Shown here: positions 1 through 8,330 of the stretch, piece after piece
Numbering within the stretch: position 1 is the first letter of the stretch
How the letters are laid out: every line of letters starts with the position of its first letter
Origin: CAYQUC01 sp964514215
GTDB lineage: Bacteria > Pseudomonadota > Gammaproteobacteria > UBA6429 > Thiohalophilaceae
NCBI GenBank assembly: GCA_964514215.1
Contig: CAZEPW010000019.1
Location: 1 to 50,120, forward strand
DNA length: 50,120 bases
Direction of reading: 5' to 3'
Notes under the pieces: model-generated
Told to the model about the DNA's origin: nothing
What the model saw: the letters and a program-made list of their open reading frames with translations, nothing else
The model's database searches: none
Program-made: the position numbers and the translations under genes

Positions 1-1674
1 GGGTCCAGTCCAGTTTTTTGCTTTATCCGTTATAAGAAGCTTACATTTAAGTGCCGCCGTCGATGTTGTTGTTTTTTTACACCGGTCTTTGTTTAACGGG
101 TTGCGGATTTGATATTGCCAACCACTTTTACAGGTTGGTGATTTAACTTTTGCACAGCTGTTCCTTCCTATCCCAAGAGCACCGCCTTTATCGCAGTATT
201 CATCGCTGGCACAATCACTGTTGTTTTTGCATTGACAAATTCCGATATTATTACAACTTCCAGTTTTACATTGAGCGTTTTTTGAGCAAGTCCCGCCCAA
301 GTTAACTGAAGCTTTGATAATGCATTTTCCGACAGGTTTGCCTTTGCATATTGCACCATTAGCGCATTGTTTATTTGCACTGCATTTTTCACCTTCACCT
401 TTAAGCGGCTTGCAGTGATTACGTTTTCGATCGGTAACGGATTTAGCGCAATATTCAGATGGCTTACAATCATTTTCTGAGTTGCAAAATTCGGCTTTGC
501 TAACGACATAACGTCTGGTAATTATCCAAGGATAAATGCCTTTGGCCGCTTCCGGGTTACTAATGCCGCCAGGTAAAGTGTAATAAGATGAATCCAAACT
601 GGCATACCAGTTACTGCACATTATATAGTTAGCACCACCCTGTTTTGAACAATCGCGCCAGTCGTTTTTGGTACCTTTATTTTTTTCTCGATATTCATCA
701 TCTAAACCGAGATAGTGCCCAGTTTCGTGAGCGATGATTCCTCCATTGGTACCTGTATAAATGTGTTTGATACGTGCAAAGCCAGGTACATAGCGAGCAC
801 GTTTATCGGGGTCAAGTGATAAGTAAACTTTCCAGGCTATATTATCTTTTTTAAACGAAGTCATTAAATCGTCTGAAATGACGTCGTGGTCAATAAATTT
901 CACGTTAATGTCAAAATCAGTTCTATTCCATGCATAACGAATGGCTTGTCGCCAAAAGGTATAATAATGATCCAATAAGCTTGTTTTGTCTTTTAATTTA
1001 AAATTACGAGCGAGTCGGCATGAAAGAATACTGTTATTATTTTTAACAAAACCAATATCAACTAAATATTTTTTTTTCTTTTTTTTAGTTGATAGTTTTA
1101 CCTTGCTTTGGTCACATTTAAGATTTCCTTGTCCATTTAAACTCATTAATCCTAATTGAAAAGCTAATTCATAGGGAATGTCTAAACGATTTTTTAAAGG
1201 TTTATTAGGAAATTTTAATTTGATTGGTAATGTTACAATCCATTTCCCCTTGTTTCGATGCAATCGGTATCGATACTTTAAATCAGTTGCAGTAAGTGCT
1301 GCTAAGTGTAGTCCATAATATTTATATTTACCTTTAACCACGGTGGGGGTTAGATTGGCACTAAAATTTCCTCCGGTAGACGGGTTGATTTTTTTGTCAA
1401 TTTTTTTTCCATCATAATCACGCTTGCGATTGCATGCTAATATCCATGCGTTATATTCTGATACTCCGCGATAATCCGGACTACTTGGAGAAAATGACTC
1501 TGATTCACTTAGTTTTGCTTCATTGCGGTAACGATCGGATATGTTATTTTTGGTACAAAGATTGGCTATAGCAGTGTTGCTGAAAATTAAAACTAAAAAT
1601 AGCGATAAAAAATAATGTAAATAACGATTATTGAATATTATTGTTTTTATGAATTTTGATAATGCAATTTTCAT
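1..1674 (-). CDS. Secreted metzincin-like zinc metalloprotease with Cys-rich tail, partial at left edge
   Basis: An open frame runs without a stop from ATG at 1674 (GGAG ribosome site just upstream) to base 1, giving 558 codons and no C-terminus. Residues 1-37 form a long signal peptide ending near NTAIA. The catalytic helix HETGHYLGLDDEY is at 316-328 (zinc ligands H316 and H320, third ligand downstream), and a possible Met-turn, YIMC, puts Met at 352, which suggests a metzincin. From about residue 391 the protein is very rich in Cys in short spaced pairs, resembling extracellular disulfide-stabilised repeats. It is likely secreted or surface-bound and degrades proteins outside the cell; the substrate is unknown. 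The MEROPS family is not assigned here, and M64 or M12-like groups are possible. Neighbouring ORFs on the other strand are unrelated relics. Confidence 0.8.
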   Translation of the reverse strand, partial: MKIALSKFIKTIIFNNRYLHYFLSLFLVLIFSNTAIANLCTKNNISDRYRNEAKLSESESFSPSSPDYRGVSEYNAWILACNRKRDYDGKKIDKKINPSTGGNFSANLTPTVVKGKYKYYGLHLAALTATDLKYRYRLHRNKGKWIVTLPIKLKFPNKPLKNRLDIPYELAFQLGLMSLNGQGNLKCDQSKVKLSTKKKKKKYLVDIGFVKNNNSILSCRLARNFKLKDKTSLLDHYYTFWRQAIRYAWNRTDFDINVKFIDHDVISDDLMTSFKKDNIAWKVYLSLDPDKRARYVPGFARIKHIYTGTNGGIIAHETGHYLGLDDEYREKNKGTKNDWRDCSKQGGANYIMCSNWYASLDSSYYTLPGGISNPEAAKGIYPWIITRRYVVSKAEFCNSENDCKPSEYCAKSVTDRKRNHCKPLKGEGEKCSANKQCANGAICKGKPVGKCIIKASVNLGGTCSKNAQCKTGSCNNIGICQCKNNSDCASDEYCDKGGALGIGRNSCAKVKSPTCKSGWQYQIRNPLNKDRCKKTTTSTAALKCKLLITDKAKNWTGP

Positions 1675-2152
1675 ATTGTCTCCTAATATTATTTATATTT
1701 ATAAGTCGTTGTTATCAGTCTCTTGTTTCAGACCAGCAGTTAAATCAAATTTTCGTGATATTTATTTTGTTCCCCCCTAATTCATTAATTTAACGTTTAT
1801 TAGTATCAATCAAAATGTGATATAAAATATGATAGACTGTATTTATTTATCCGTCTTTAAACTGCACTAAAATTTACCTTGCGAATAACAATTATTTACT
1901 ATTTTGAATTATTATTAATGACTATTTTTTGGTTAATTTTCATAGTTCATTTGAGGCGAGAGCCAGTCGAATGGCTGTGATTTTGTTGTAAAATATTTCA
2001 TATGAAAAAATGTTGTTGTATGGAGGAGTTTGAATTAAAAGGGATATTGATAATCTAATAGATTCCCACAAAATTAACTTGATTAGGTGTGCAAATAGCT
2101 AATTCACGAAATGTAAGGTTAAAATTTTTCATCAAGTTTAAGGGGAATTGGT
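1675..2152. other. Intergenic gap with divergent start signals
   Basis: No convincing gene lies here. The stretch is very AT-rich. It holds the ribosome site of the protease at its left end and AAGGGG before the small ORF at 2153 at its right end. A weak hairpin (AGCCA, six-base loop, TGGCT) is at 1962-1977. I could not place a confident sigma-70 promoter. Confidence 0.5.
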
Positions 2153-2338
2153 ATGATTGCAGATGGATTTGATCCTGAAAAAATAGCAACTATGAATAAT
2201 GGAGGGGCGTGTGGAATAACAGGTCTCGATGATGCAGGTAATGTGTCTTGTAGTGGTATTCGAGGATTGAGTATTGGAGTTGGTATATTATTTGGTAGTT
2301 CAACAGTTACTAATGTGAAATGGAAAAGTTGTAAGTGA
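2153..2338 (+). CDS. Small orphan protein (61 aa)
   Basis: The ORF begins with ATG preceded by AAGGGGAAT at good spacing, so it is probably translated. The product is Gly-rich with four Cys (around residues 20, 33 and 60) and has no charged core or clear membrane segment. I do not recognise the family. Its stop TGA overlaps the GTG start of the next ORF (GTGA), which suggests translational coupling. It sits upstream of an RHS relic, so it could be a leftover toxin-tip fragment or the end of a lost larger gene. Nothing in the sequence proves a function. Confidence 0.4.
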   Translation: MIADGFDPEKIATMNNGGACGITGLDDAGNVSCSGIRGLSIGVGILFGSSTVTNVKWKSCK

Positions 2339-2571
2339 GTAAGAATAAAGAAATTAAAACAAGAGATATAGTCGGGATTATATTATTTATATTCTCGTTA
2401 ATTTTATTATTTACTGTTTCAGGTGCACAATTAATTTTTGAGTTACTACCTAGAACAACTGTGTTTATTACAATTGGTGTAAGCTTACCGTATTTTATTT
2501 TATTAATTTCTTTACATTTATTAATTTGGCGACGGCTGAAACAAGTTTTGAAAAAAATGATTCTGAATTAG
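2335..2571 (+). CDS. Small two-pass membrane protein (78 aa)
   Basis: The ORF starts with GTG overlapping the preceding stop. The N-terminus is short and basic (SKNKEIKTR). Two hydrophobic segments follow at about residues 13-33 and 43-64, then a basic C-terminus (RRLKQVLKK), so both ends are probably cytoplasmic. I do not recognise the family. Small two-pass proteins beside RHS or contact-toxin relics can be immunity proteins, but that is only inference from the neighbourhood. Confidence 0.45.
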   Translation: MSKNKEIKTRDIVGIILFIFSLILLFTVSGAQLIFELLPRTTVFITIGVSLPYFILLISLHLLIWRRLKQVLKKMILN

Positions 2572-2628
2572 AAAAGATAAAGAAAGTCACCATTACACTT
2601 GAAATGTTAGTGGCAAGTTCATTAATCG

Positions 2629-2838
2629 TTGCATTGGGATCAGGGATTTGTTTCCTTTAGTGAACCAGAGCTTGGACTGGTGGGTGGATTGAATACGTAT
2701 GGTTATGTGGGTGGTAATCTAATTAATCGTATCGATTCATTGGGATTAGTTCCAAACCCAGCTGAAGGTGCTTGTCTAGTTGGCCCCAATCCGGTTTGTA
2801 TTGGAGGTGTAGCAACAGATATACTAACTTCACCTTAA
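2629..2838 (+). pseudogene. RHS-repeat protein C-terminal relic
   Basis: This frame encodes a recognisable RHS core end, GGLNTYGYVGGN followed by a degenerate NRIDSLGL (the usual form ends in DPxGL), where RHS proteins switch from the conserved core to the variable toxin tip. About 25 residues of tip follow (NPVCIGGVATDIL), then a stop. The upstream YD-repeat shell is missing, and the only start is a TTG with no ribosome site, inside an ordinary frame. I read it as the debris of a deleted RHS/polymorphic toxin gene. It could also be an orphan tip cassette left by recombination. Confidence 0.65.
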
Positions 2839-2869
2839 CGTTGTTATTTTAGACTTAAAATGACATATC

Positions 2870-2890
2870 CTTATACCAACCTCAGGTTAC
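2870..2890 (-). repeat. TAACCTGA-type dispersed repeat overlapping the metG stop
   Basis: On the minus strand this reads TAACCTGAGGTTGG then TATAAG, matching the repeat seen at 6749, 8239 and 50017. The first three bases are the metG stop codon TAA (2889-2887), so the repeat begins exactly at the end of that gene. Confidence 0.45.
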
Positions 2891-4923
2891 TTAACTTTCA
2901 TACCGGCTTGTGCGCCATCATCGGGGGATAATATCCATAAGTCTTTGCCACCGGGGCCTGCGGCTAATACCATTCCTTCTGATAATCCAAAACGCATTTT
3001 GCGAGGTTTTAAATTGGCTACCATCACGGTATGTTTTCCGATAAGTTGTTCGGGTGCGTAGGCTGATTTGATACCGGCAAACACATTTTTGGTTTGACTG
3101 CCTAAATCCAATGTTAATTGTAATAATTTATCTGCACCGTCGACGTGTTCGGCATTAACAATTTTAGCAATACGTAAATCAATTTTAGCAAAGTCCTCAA
3201 AGGTAATTTCATCGCTAATAGGATCATCAGCAAGTGGCCCGGTTGTTTTTTCAGCTTCAGTTGTTTCTAAATGTTGTTTCGATGCTTGAGTCATTGCTTC
3301 AATAGTATCCTGTTCGATTCGGGTCATTAAGGGTTTAAATTTATTTATTTTATGGCTAACAAGAGCTTGTTTAAGATCTTGCCATTGTAGGGGCGCAACA
3401 TTTAAAAAAGCTTCTGATAATTTTGCAGTATTCGGCAAAATCGGTTTTAAATAAATGATTAACACTCTAAACAAGTTTAAACCAACACTGCATACTTCAT
3501 GAACTTGTTGTTCTTTACCGGATTCTTTTATTAACACCCATGGTTTATTTTCATCAATATATTGATTTGCTTTATCGGCTAATGCCATTATTTCTCGAAC
3601 GGCACGGCTGAACTCACGATTTTCATAATGGCTTGCAATCGATTCTCCTGCATCAACAAACTGTTGGTAGAGTTCTGTTTGTGAATTGCTTGCCGCTAGT
3701 GTGGCATCAAATTTTTTGTTAATAAATCCTGCACAACGACTTGCGATGTTAACGACTTTCCCCACTAAGTCGCTATTAACTCGCTTGGAAAAATCTTCGA
3801 GATTTAAGTCGATATCATCAATTCCGGTGCCAAGCTTGGCTGCGTAGTAATAACGTAGGTATTCCGGATTTAGAAATTCTAAGTAGGTTCGGGCTTTAAT
3901 AAAAGTGCCGCGTGATTTTGACATTTTTGTGCCATTGACTGTTAGAAAACCATGCACAAATACTGCACTGGGTTTTCGGCGACCACTGCCCTCTAAGGTG
4001 GCTGGCCAAAACAAGGTGTGGAAGTAGGCTATATCTTTGCCAATAAAATGATACAGTTCGTGTTGACTGTCGACATTCCAGTAGTCGTCAAAAATTAAAT
4101 CATCACGTTTGGAGCATAAATTTTTAAAACTGGCCATGTAACCAATGGGTGCATCCATCCAAACATAAAAATATTTATTGTCGGTGCCTGGAATTTTAAA
4201 TCCAAAATATGGATCATCTCGTGAAATATCCCAATCTTGCAGGCCGCTGTCAAACCACTCTTTGAGTTTGTTAGCAATGCTGGGTTGCAGTTGTCCGCCT
4301 TGCGTCCAGTCTTGTAACATGGTTTCAAAATTATTTAATGCAAAAAAGTAATGTTCAGAATCTTTTTCAATGGGGGTTGCTCCAGAGACTGCTGATCGTG
4401 GTTTTTTTAATTCAATGGGTGAATACGTCGCACCACAGGATTCGCAATTATCGCCATATTGATCACTGGCACCGCATTTAGGGCATTCGCCGATAATAAA
4501 CCGATCCGGTAAAAACATGCCTTTTTCGGGATCGTATAATTGGGTAATGGTGCGTGTTTTGATATGTCCTGCTGCTTTTAGTGCGAGATAGGTTTGTTCA
4601 ACTAATTCACGGTTTTCTTCTGAATGGGTACTGTGGTAATTATCCACGCCAATTTCAAAATCTGTGAAGTCTGCCAAGTGTTCTTTTTTCGAATCGGCAA
4701 TTAATTGCTCTGGGGTTATATTTTCACGTTGGGCACGCAACATAATGGGGGTGCCGTGGGCATCGTCAGCACAGACATAGGTGCAGTTGTGTCCTCGCAG
4801 CTTTTGAAAACGTACCCAGATATCAGTTTGAATGTATTCCAGCATGTGGCCTAGGTGAATCGAACCATTGGCATAGGGTAGGGCGCTGGTGACTAAAATT
4901 GTTCGTTTGTTATTGTTGTTCAC
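2887..4923 (-). CDS. metG: Methionyl-tRNA synthetase
   Basis: Charges tRNA-Met with methionine in the cytoplasm. The 678-residue protein has the usual length for the form with a C-terminal tRNA-binding domain. The class I signature HLGH is at 23-26 and KMSKS at 333-337. A zinc knuckle has Cys at 147, 150, 160 and 163. The anticodon-binding helical domain fills the middle. A dimerising EMAP/Trbp111-like OB domain begins near residue 577 (FAKIDLRIAKI). The start ATG is at 4923. It is transcribed away from mrp, a common gammaproteobacterial arrangement. No key residue is missing. Confidence 0.97.
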   Translation of the reverse strand: MNNNNKRTILVTSALPYANGSIHLGHMLEYIQTDIWVRFQKLRGHNCTYVCADDAHGTPIMLRAQRENITPEQLIADSKKEHLADFTDFEIGVDNYHSTHSEENRELVEQTYLALKAAGHIKTRTITQLYDPEKGMFLPDRFIIGECPKCGASDQYGDNCESCGATYSPIELKKPRSAVSGATPIEKDSEHYFFALNNFETMLQDWTQGGQLQPSIANKLKEWFDSGLQDWDISRDDPYFGFKIPGTDNKYFYVWMDAPIGYMASFKNLCSKRDDLIFDDYWNVDSQHELYHFIGKDIAYFHTLFWPATLEGSGRRKPSAVFVHGFLTVNGTKMSKSRGTFIKARTYLEFLNPEYLRYYYAAKLGTGIDDIDLNLEDFSKRVNSDLVGKVVNIASRCAGFINKKFDATLAASNSQTELYQQFVDAGESIASHYENREFSRAVREIMALADKANQYIDENKPWVLIKESGKEQQVHEVCSVGLNLFRVLIIYLKPILPNTAKLSEAFLNVAPLQWQDLKQALVSHKINKFKPLMTRIEQDTIEAMTQASKQHLETTEAEKTTGPLADDPISDEITFEDFAKIDLRIAKIVNAEHVDGADKLLQLTLDLGSQTKNVFAGIKSAYAPEQLIGKHTVMVANLKPRKMRFGLSEGMVLAAGPGGKDLWILSPDDGAQAGMKVK

Positions 4924-5347
4924 GTTCTCGAATCTCTGATTTTAATATTTGGCGGTAAAGCTCGCATAAGGCAGCAGTTTATCATTATTCATTCTAAGCG
5001 TATGAATTTTTGTCGGGGCTATTTCATTAAATTGCTATTTTATCTCAAATTAGATGATATAGGACATGGAATTGTCATATGAATCCTTATACACTAAAGG
5101 GGTATAGCAGTGTAACGTATTGATTTTATTTGGTATTATTTAATATACTCACTTAAAATAGCGCAGTATATTAACTATTACTAAAGTATCATAGGAATCC
5201 TTGACTAATTTAGTGTACTATAGCGATTCTTAATCATCTTGATTTACGGATTATGAAATAGGCCATTTGTGACTACGCAAACTGCTGCCGACTTTAACCA
5301 GAAACCAAATAGAAATTAACCCGCTTTGAATTTAGGAGAGCAGTCTA
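4924..5347. promoter_or_regulatory. Divergent metG/mrp intergenic region
   Basis: This 424-bp gap must carry promoters for both metG and mrp. TTGACT at about 5201 is a possible -35 for mrp, but no well-spaced -10 follows. TACACT and AGTGTA form a six-base inverted pair around a 13-base loop near 5088-5112. The mrp ribosome site TAGGAGAG is at the right end. I see no gene or RNA. Confidence 0.4.
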
Positions 5348-6436
5348 ATGAGTATTACTCAGGACCAAATCGAATCAGCCATTAAAGAATATATTGATCC
5401 TTATTTAGAAAATGATTTAGTAACAGCAAAAGTTATTAAAGACATCAAAATTGATGGTGATAAGGTTGTTGTCGATATTGTGATGGGATTTCCAATCGGT
5501 GGTTATCAAGACAAGCTAAAAAACAATATTCAGGAGCGAGTATCTAAAGTTGATGGTGTTACGGCTGCGACAATTAATGTCAGCAGCAAAATTAGCAGCC
5601 ATGTTGTTCAAAAAGGCGTTGAGCATATTACCGGTGTTAAAAACATTATTGCTATTGCTTCGGGTAAAGGTGGTGTTGGTAAATCAACAACATCGGCTAA
5701 TTTAGCATTAGCGCTTGTCGCAGAAGGTGCAACGGTTGGTATTTTAGATGCGGATATTTATGGCCCTAGTCAACCTCGTATGATGGGCTCAAACTCTAAA
5801 CCAGAATCAAAAGATGGAAAAACCCTTGAACCGATTATGGCTCATGGTGTACAAACCATGTCGATAGGTTATCTCATTGAAGATGAAACACCAATGATCT
5901 GGCGTGGCCCAATGGTTACTCAGGCTTTGGAGCAATTATTAAACGATACCCAATGGAATGATGTCGATTATTTAATTATTGATTTACCACCAGGAACCGG
6001 TGATACGCAATTGACACTAGCGCAAAAAGTTCCTGTTAGTGGTGCTGTTATTGTTACTACGCCGCAAGATATTGCATTATTAGATGCTCGCAAAGGTTTA
6101 AAAATGTTTGAGAAAGTTGAAGTACCGGTATTGGGTATTGTTGAAAACATGAGTATCCATATTTGTAGTGAGTGTGGTCATGAAGAATATATCTTTGGAT
6201 CGGGTGGTGGTGAAAGTATGGCCGATCAGTTTGATGTGGCTTTACTGGGTTCATTACCATTGGATATTAAAATTCGGGAACAAGCCGATTCGGGTAAACC
6301 AACTGTAGCGGCTGATCCAGACAGTCGAGTTTCTGAAATTTACAGTGATATTGCGCGTCGTATGACTGCAAAATTATCAATGCGAACTAAGGATTTCAGT
6401 GCTAGCTTCCCTAAAATTGTTATTCAAAATAATTAG
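5348..6436 (+). CDS. mrp: Iron-sulfur cluster carrier ATPase Mrp/ApbC
   Basis: A cytoplasmic P-loop ATPase that binds and passes on [4Fe-4S] clusters to client proteins. The 362-residue protein has an N-terminal MIP18/DUF59 domain (about 5-80) and a ParA/MinD-type NTPase domain. The deviant Walker A is GKGGVGKS at 106-113 and the Walker B is DLPPG at 212-216. The cluster-binding CSEC pair is at C273 and C276. The start ATG has TAGGAGAG in front. It is divergent from metG and followed by a structured repeat and a terminator, so it is probably transcribed alone. Confidence 0.95.
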   Translation: MSITQDQIESAIKEYIDPYLENDLVTAKVIKDIKIDGDKVVVDIVMGFPIGGYQDKLKNNIQERVSKVDGVTAATINVSSKISSHVVQKGVEHITGVKNIIAIASGKGGVGKSTTSANLALALVAEGATVGILDADIYGPSQPRMMGSNSKPESKDGKTLEPIMAHGVQTMSIGYLIEDETPMIWRGPMVTQALEQLLNDTQWNDVDYLIIDLPPGTGDTQLTLAQKVPVSGAVIVTTPQDIALLDARKGLKMFEKVEVPVLGIVENMSIHICSECGHEEYIFGSGGGESMADQFDVALLGSLPLDIKIREQADSGKPTVAADPDSRVSEIYSDIARRMTAKLSMRTKDFSASFPKIVIQNN

Positions 6437-6507
6437 CGTAATACTTAGGGGTTGTTGTTCTTTTACATTTTAATATTAAAAAAAGATATGAGATGCTTAT
6501 AGTCAGC

Positions 6508-6646
6508 TAAAGTTAGGACATGAAACCGGGAATAAGCCTATCAAGACCGTGTGCCGCAGGACGCGGCACCCGAGCGTGCCATGGATGGCAATGTTTTGCG
6601 GGTCTTGATAGGCTTATTCCGGTTTCGTGGCCGAATTTAAACTTTA
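6508..6646. repeat. Structured inverted-repeat element (139 bp)
   Basis: Long arms pair at 6522-6548 and 6601-6626 (about 26 bp with one bulged G); with mismatches they extend outward to TAAAGTT at 6508 and AACTTTA at 6646. Two hairpins sit in the loop: GTGCCGC/GCGGCAC at 6551-6569 and TGCCAT/ATGGCA at 6577-6590. The loop is GC-rich against an AT-rich background. No ORF fits. It looks like an intergenic palindromic repeat or a MITE-like element; the folded RNA would be a three-stem structure. Confidence 0.75.
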
Positions 6647-6672
6647 CATCAGAAAAAAAACCGTTCTGAATA

Positions 6673-6703
6673 AAAGGGTGTCCAGCTTTGGATGCCCTTT
6701 TTT
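6673..6703 (+). terminator. Rho-independent terminator after mrp
   Basis: AAAGGGTGTCC (6673-6683), a six-base loop, then GGATGCCCTTT (6690-6700) and more T. All eleven positions pair if G-U is allowed. It ends transcripts coming from mrp through the inverted-repeat element. Confidence 0.85.
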
Positions 6704-6748
6704 ATGCCTGTTGTAAATTACTAAACTAAGTTTTATATTATAACATAC

Positions 6749-6770
6749 TTAACCTGAGCTGCGCATAAGC
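6749..6770 (+). repeat. TTAACCTGAGCT dispersed repeat copy
   Basis: TTAACCTGAGCT, four variable bases, then ATAAGC. The same frame of conserved bases recurs at 50017 and 50069 and, less completely, at 8239 and 2870. This copy is single and lies upstream of the deaminase gene. Confidence 0.55.
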
Positions 6771-6864
6771 AAGTTGTGTAGTATAAATTCGGATCTGGAG
6801 TCCGAATGTTTCTTGTCATTTACTATTAACGAGTTAGCAATGAGATTGCACATTAAAAAATAAT

Positions 6865-7383
6865 ATGAAAAAAGAAAAGTATATGTCATGGCATAGTTAT
6901 TTTATGTCGATAGCTTATTTATCCTCATTTCGATCTAAAGATAATAAGACTCAAAATGGTGCTTGTATTGTTGATGTGAATAAAAAAATAATTGGTATTG
7001 GTTACAATGGGCTGCCGCGAGGTTGTGATGATAATGATGCGGACTATTGGTCTGATGATGATAGCTCGGCGTTAAAATCGAAACATACTTATGTGGTGCA
7101 TGCTGAGAAAAATGCAATATACAATTGCATGGCTCATGATATGGCCGGTGCTTCGATGTATGTTACTCAATTTCCGTGTAATACCTGCGCGCAAGCCATT
7201 ATTCAAGTTGGCATTACGAATATAATTTACGCTTCACGTAAAGAACATCATAATGAGTTAAATGCCGCTGTTGAAAAAATGTTTAAAGATACGGATATTA
7301 TTGCAACATCGTTTGATGATTGTGATGTTGATGATCGCGAGTTTTTGACTGGTTTAATATCATTAAAAGATTTATATCGCTAA
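6865..7383 (+). CDS. dCMP deaminase family protein
   Basis: A zinc-dependent deaminase of the dCMP/ComEB type, which converts dCMP to dUMP to feed thymidylate synthesis. The zinc and proton-shuttle motif HAEKNAI has H79 and E81; PCNTC has C105 and C108. The N-terminus SWHSYFMSIAYLS is typical and suggests that Met7 (6883) may be the true start. Neither start has a strong ribosome site. An acidic insert (DDNDADYWSDDD, about residues 55-66) sits where the substrate loop usually lies. The gene ends two bases from the stop of the convergent DUF3108 gene, with no terminator between. Confidence 0.85.
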   Translation: MKKEKYMSWHSYFMSIAYLSSFRSKDNKTQNGACIVDVNKKIIGIGYNGLPRGCDDNDADYWSDDDSSALKSKHTYVVHAEKNAIYNCMAHDMAGASMYVTQFPCNTCAQAIIQVGITNIIYASRKEHHNELNAAVEKMFKDTDIIATSFDDCDVDDREFLTGLISLKDLYR

Positions 7384-7385
7384 TA

Positions 7386-8159
7386 CTAATTGTCTTCATC
7401 TTCGTCGAAGGGGGCGGTGAATATTATTTTTTTGCCATTTATGCGTTGTAATTGAATAAGTAATACATCGCCATTGGGTTCAATGCGTTGAATTTTTACC
7501 GGTAAATAATCGTATTTTTCGGCACACCAAAATACATATTTATCCTTTGAATTGTTGCTTTTGGCTTCTAACACTATGGTTTTTATTTTTCCGTGTTCGG
7601 TTTCAAGGCTTTCATCTTTTATCTGGCGCAATGAATATTCATGAATACTTTCATTATCAACGAGCGTAAATTTTATATTTTTAGTTTTTCTTTGAGCGGC
7701 TAGCATAATTGCAATTTGAAAACTTAGCGCATCTTGTTTGTTATTTGCAATGCTATGCTTCACTTTATCTTTTGAACGAATAGCAGTATTTTTATGGTTA
7801 TCGAATACAATGTTAAAATTGTCATTTGGTTTACCATTTGAATTTTTATACTCGTAGAGTGTTGGTTTAATTTCATCATTTAGTAATTGGTAATGACTTA
7901 ATTCTGTTATTTTATCTTTTACAAACCAGCTGGCGATTCCTGTGGCGTAGGTTAAGGATTTATAAGCGTAGTTTGTATCAGAATGCTTTATTAGTTGACG
8001 ATCGGATACTCCGAGCAACATAGTATTTTTACTAACTTCATAACTTGCAGTAAAACCATTATAAAGTAGACTATTTTTATCTGTATATGCGGAGAGAAAA
8101 AAAATAGAAACAATAATGAGTAGTGATTTATTCAAATTTTTGAAAGTAGATGTCATCAT
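7386..8159 (-). CDS. DUF3108 periplasmic protein
   Basis: This 257-residue protein has a signal peptide of about 25 residues (LLIIVSIFFLSAYT) and then a beta-rich domain of the DUF3108 type, a lipoprotein-carrier-like fold found in many proteobacteria. The YEVSKNTMLLG start and the KYDYLPVKIQRIEPNG and LQRI stretches near the C-terminus are typical. Its biochemical role is unknown. It lies downstream of purM-purN on the same strand, a conserved gammaproteobacterial order, but a 171-bp gap separates it from purN. Two alternative Met codons open the frame (MMTS); the first is used here. Confidence 0.8.
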   Translation of the reverse strand: MMTSTFKNLNKSLLIIVSIFFLSAYTDKNSLLYNGFTASYEVSKNTMLLGVSDRQLIKHSDTNYAYKSLTYATGIASWFVKDKITELSHYQLLNDEIKPTLYEYKNSNGKPNDNFNIVFDNHKNTAIRSKDKVKHSIANNKQDALSFQIAIMLAAQRKTKNIKFTLVDNESIHEYSLRQIKDESLETEHGKIKTIVLEAKSNNSKDKYVFWCAEKYDYLPVKIQRIEPNGDVLLIQLQRINGKKIIFTAPFDEDEDN

Positions 8160-8238
8160 AATTTGCGATAGGAGCGGTTATTTGTTGTCTATTTTATATG
8201 AATCAAATAATTAAAATAAGTTCATCAATAAATTATAA

Positions 8239-8250
8239 TTAACCTGAGCT
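8239..8250 (+). repeat. Short TTAACCTGAGCT repeat copy
   Basis: Exact TTAACCTGAGCT, but the right half is degraded (TTTATATAAA rather than ATAAGC). It lies in the gap between purN and the DUF3108 gene. Confidence 0.4.
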
Positions 8251-8330
8251 TTATATAAAAATAGCAGTATCTCAATCAATAAAATTGACTAGAATGACGA
8301 TACTTCGCACAGGATAGGGGTATTCGCTAT

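Noticed and set aside
168..509. A 113-codon ORF on the minus strand
   Set aside because: It is out of frame with the long protease frame that runs through the same bases. The protease frame is in phase from ATG 1674, is rich in Cys and gives a coherent protein.
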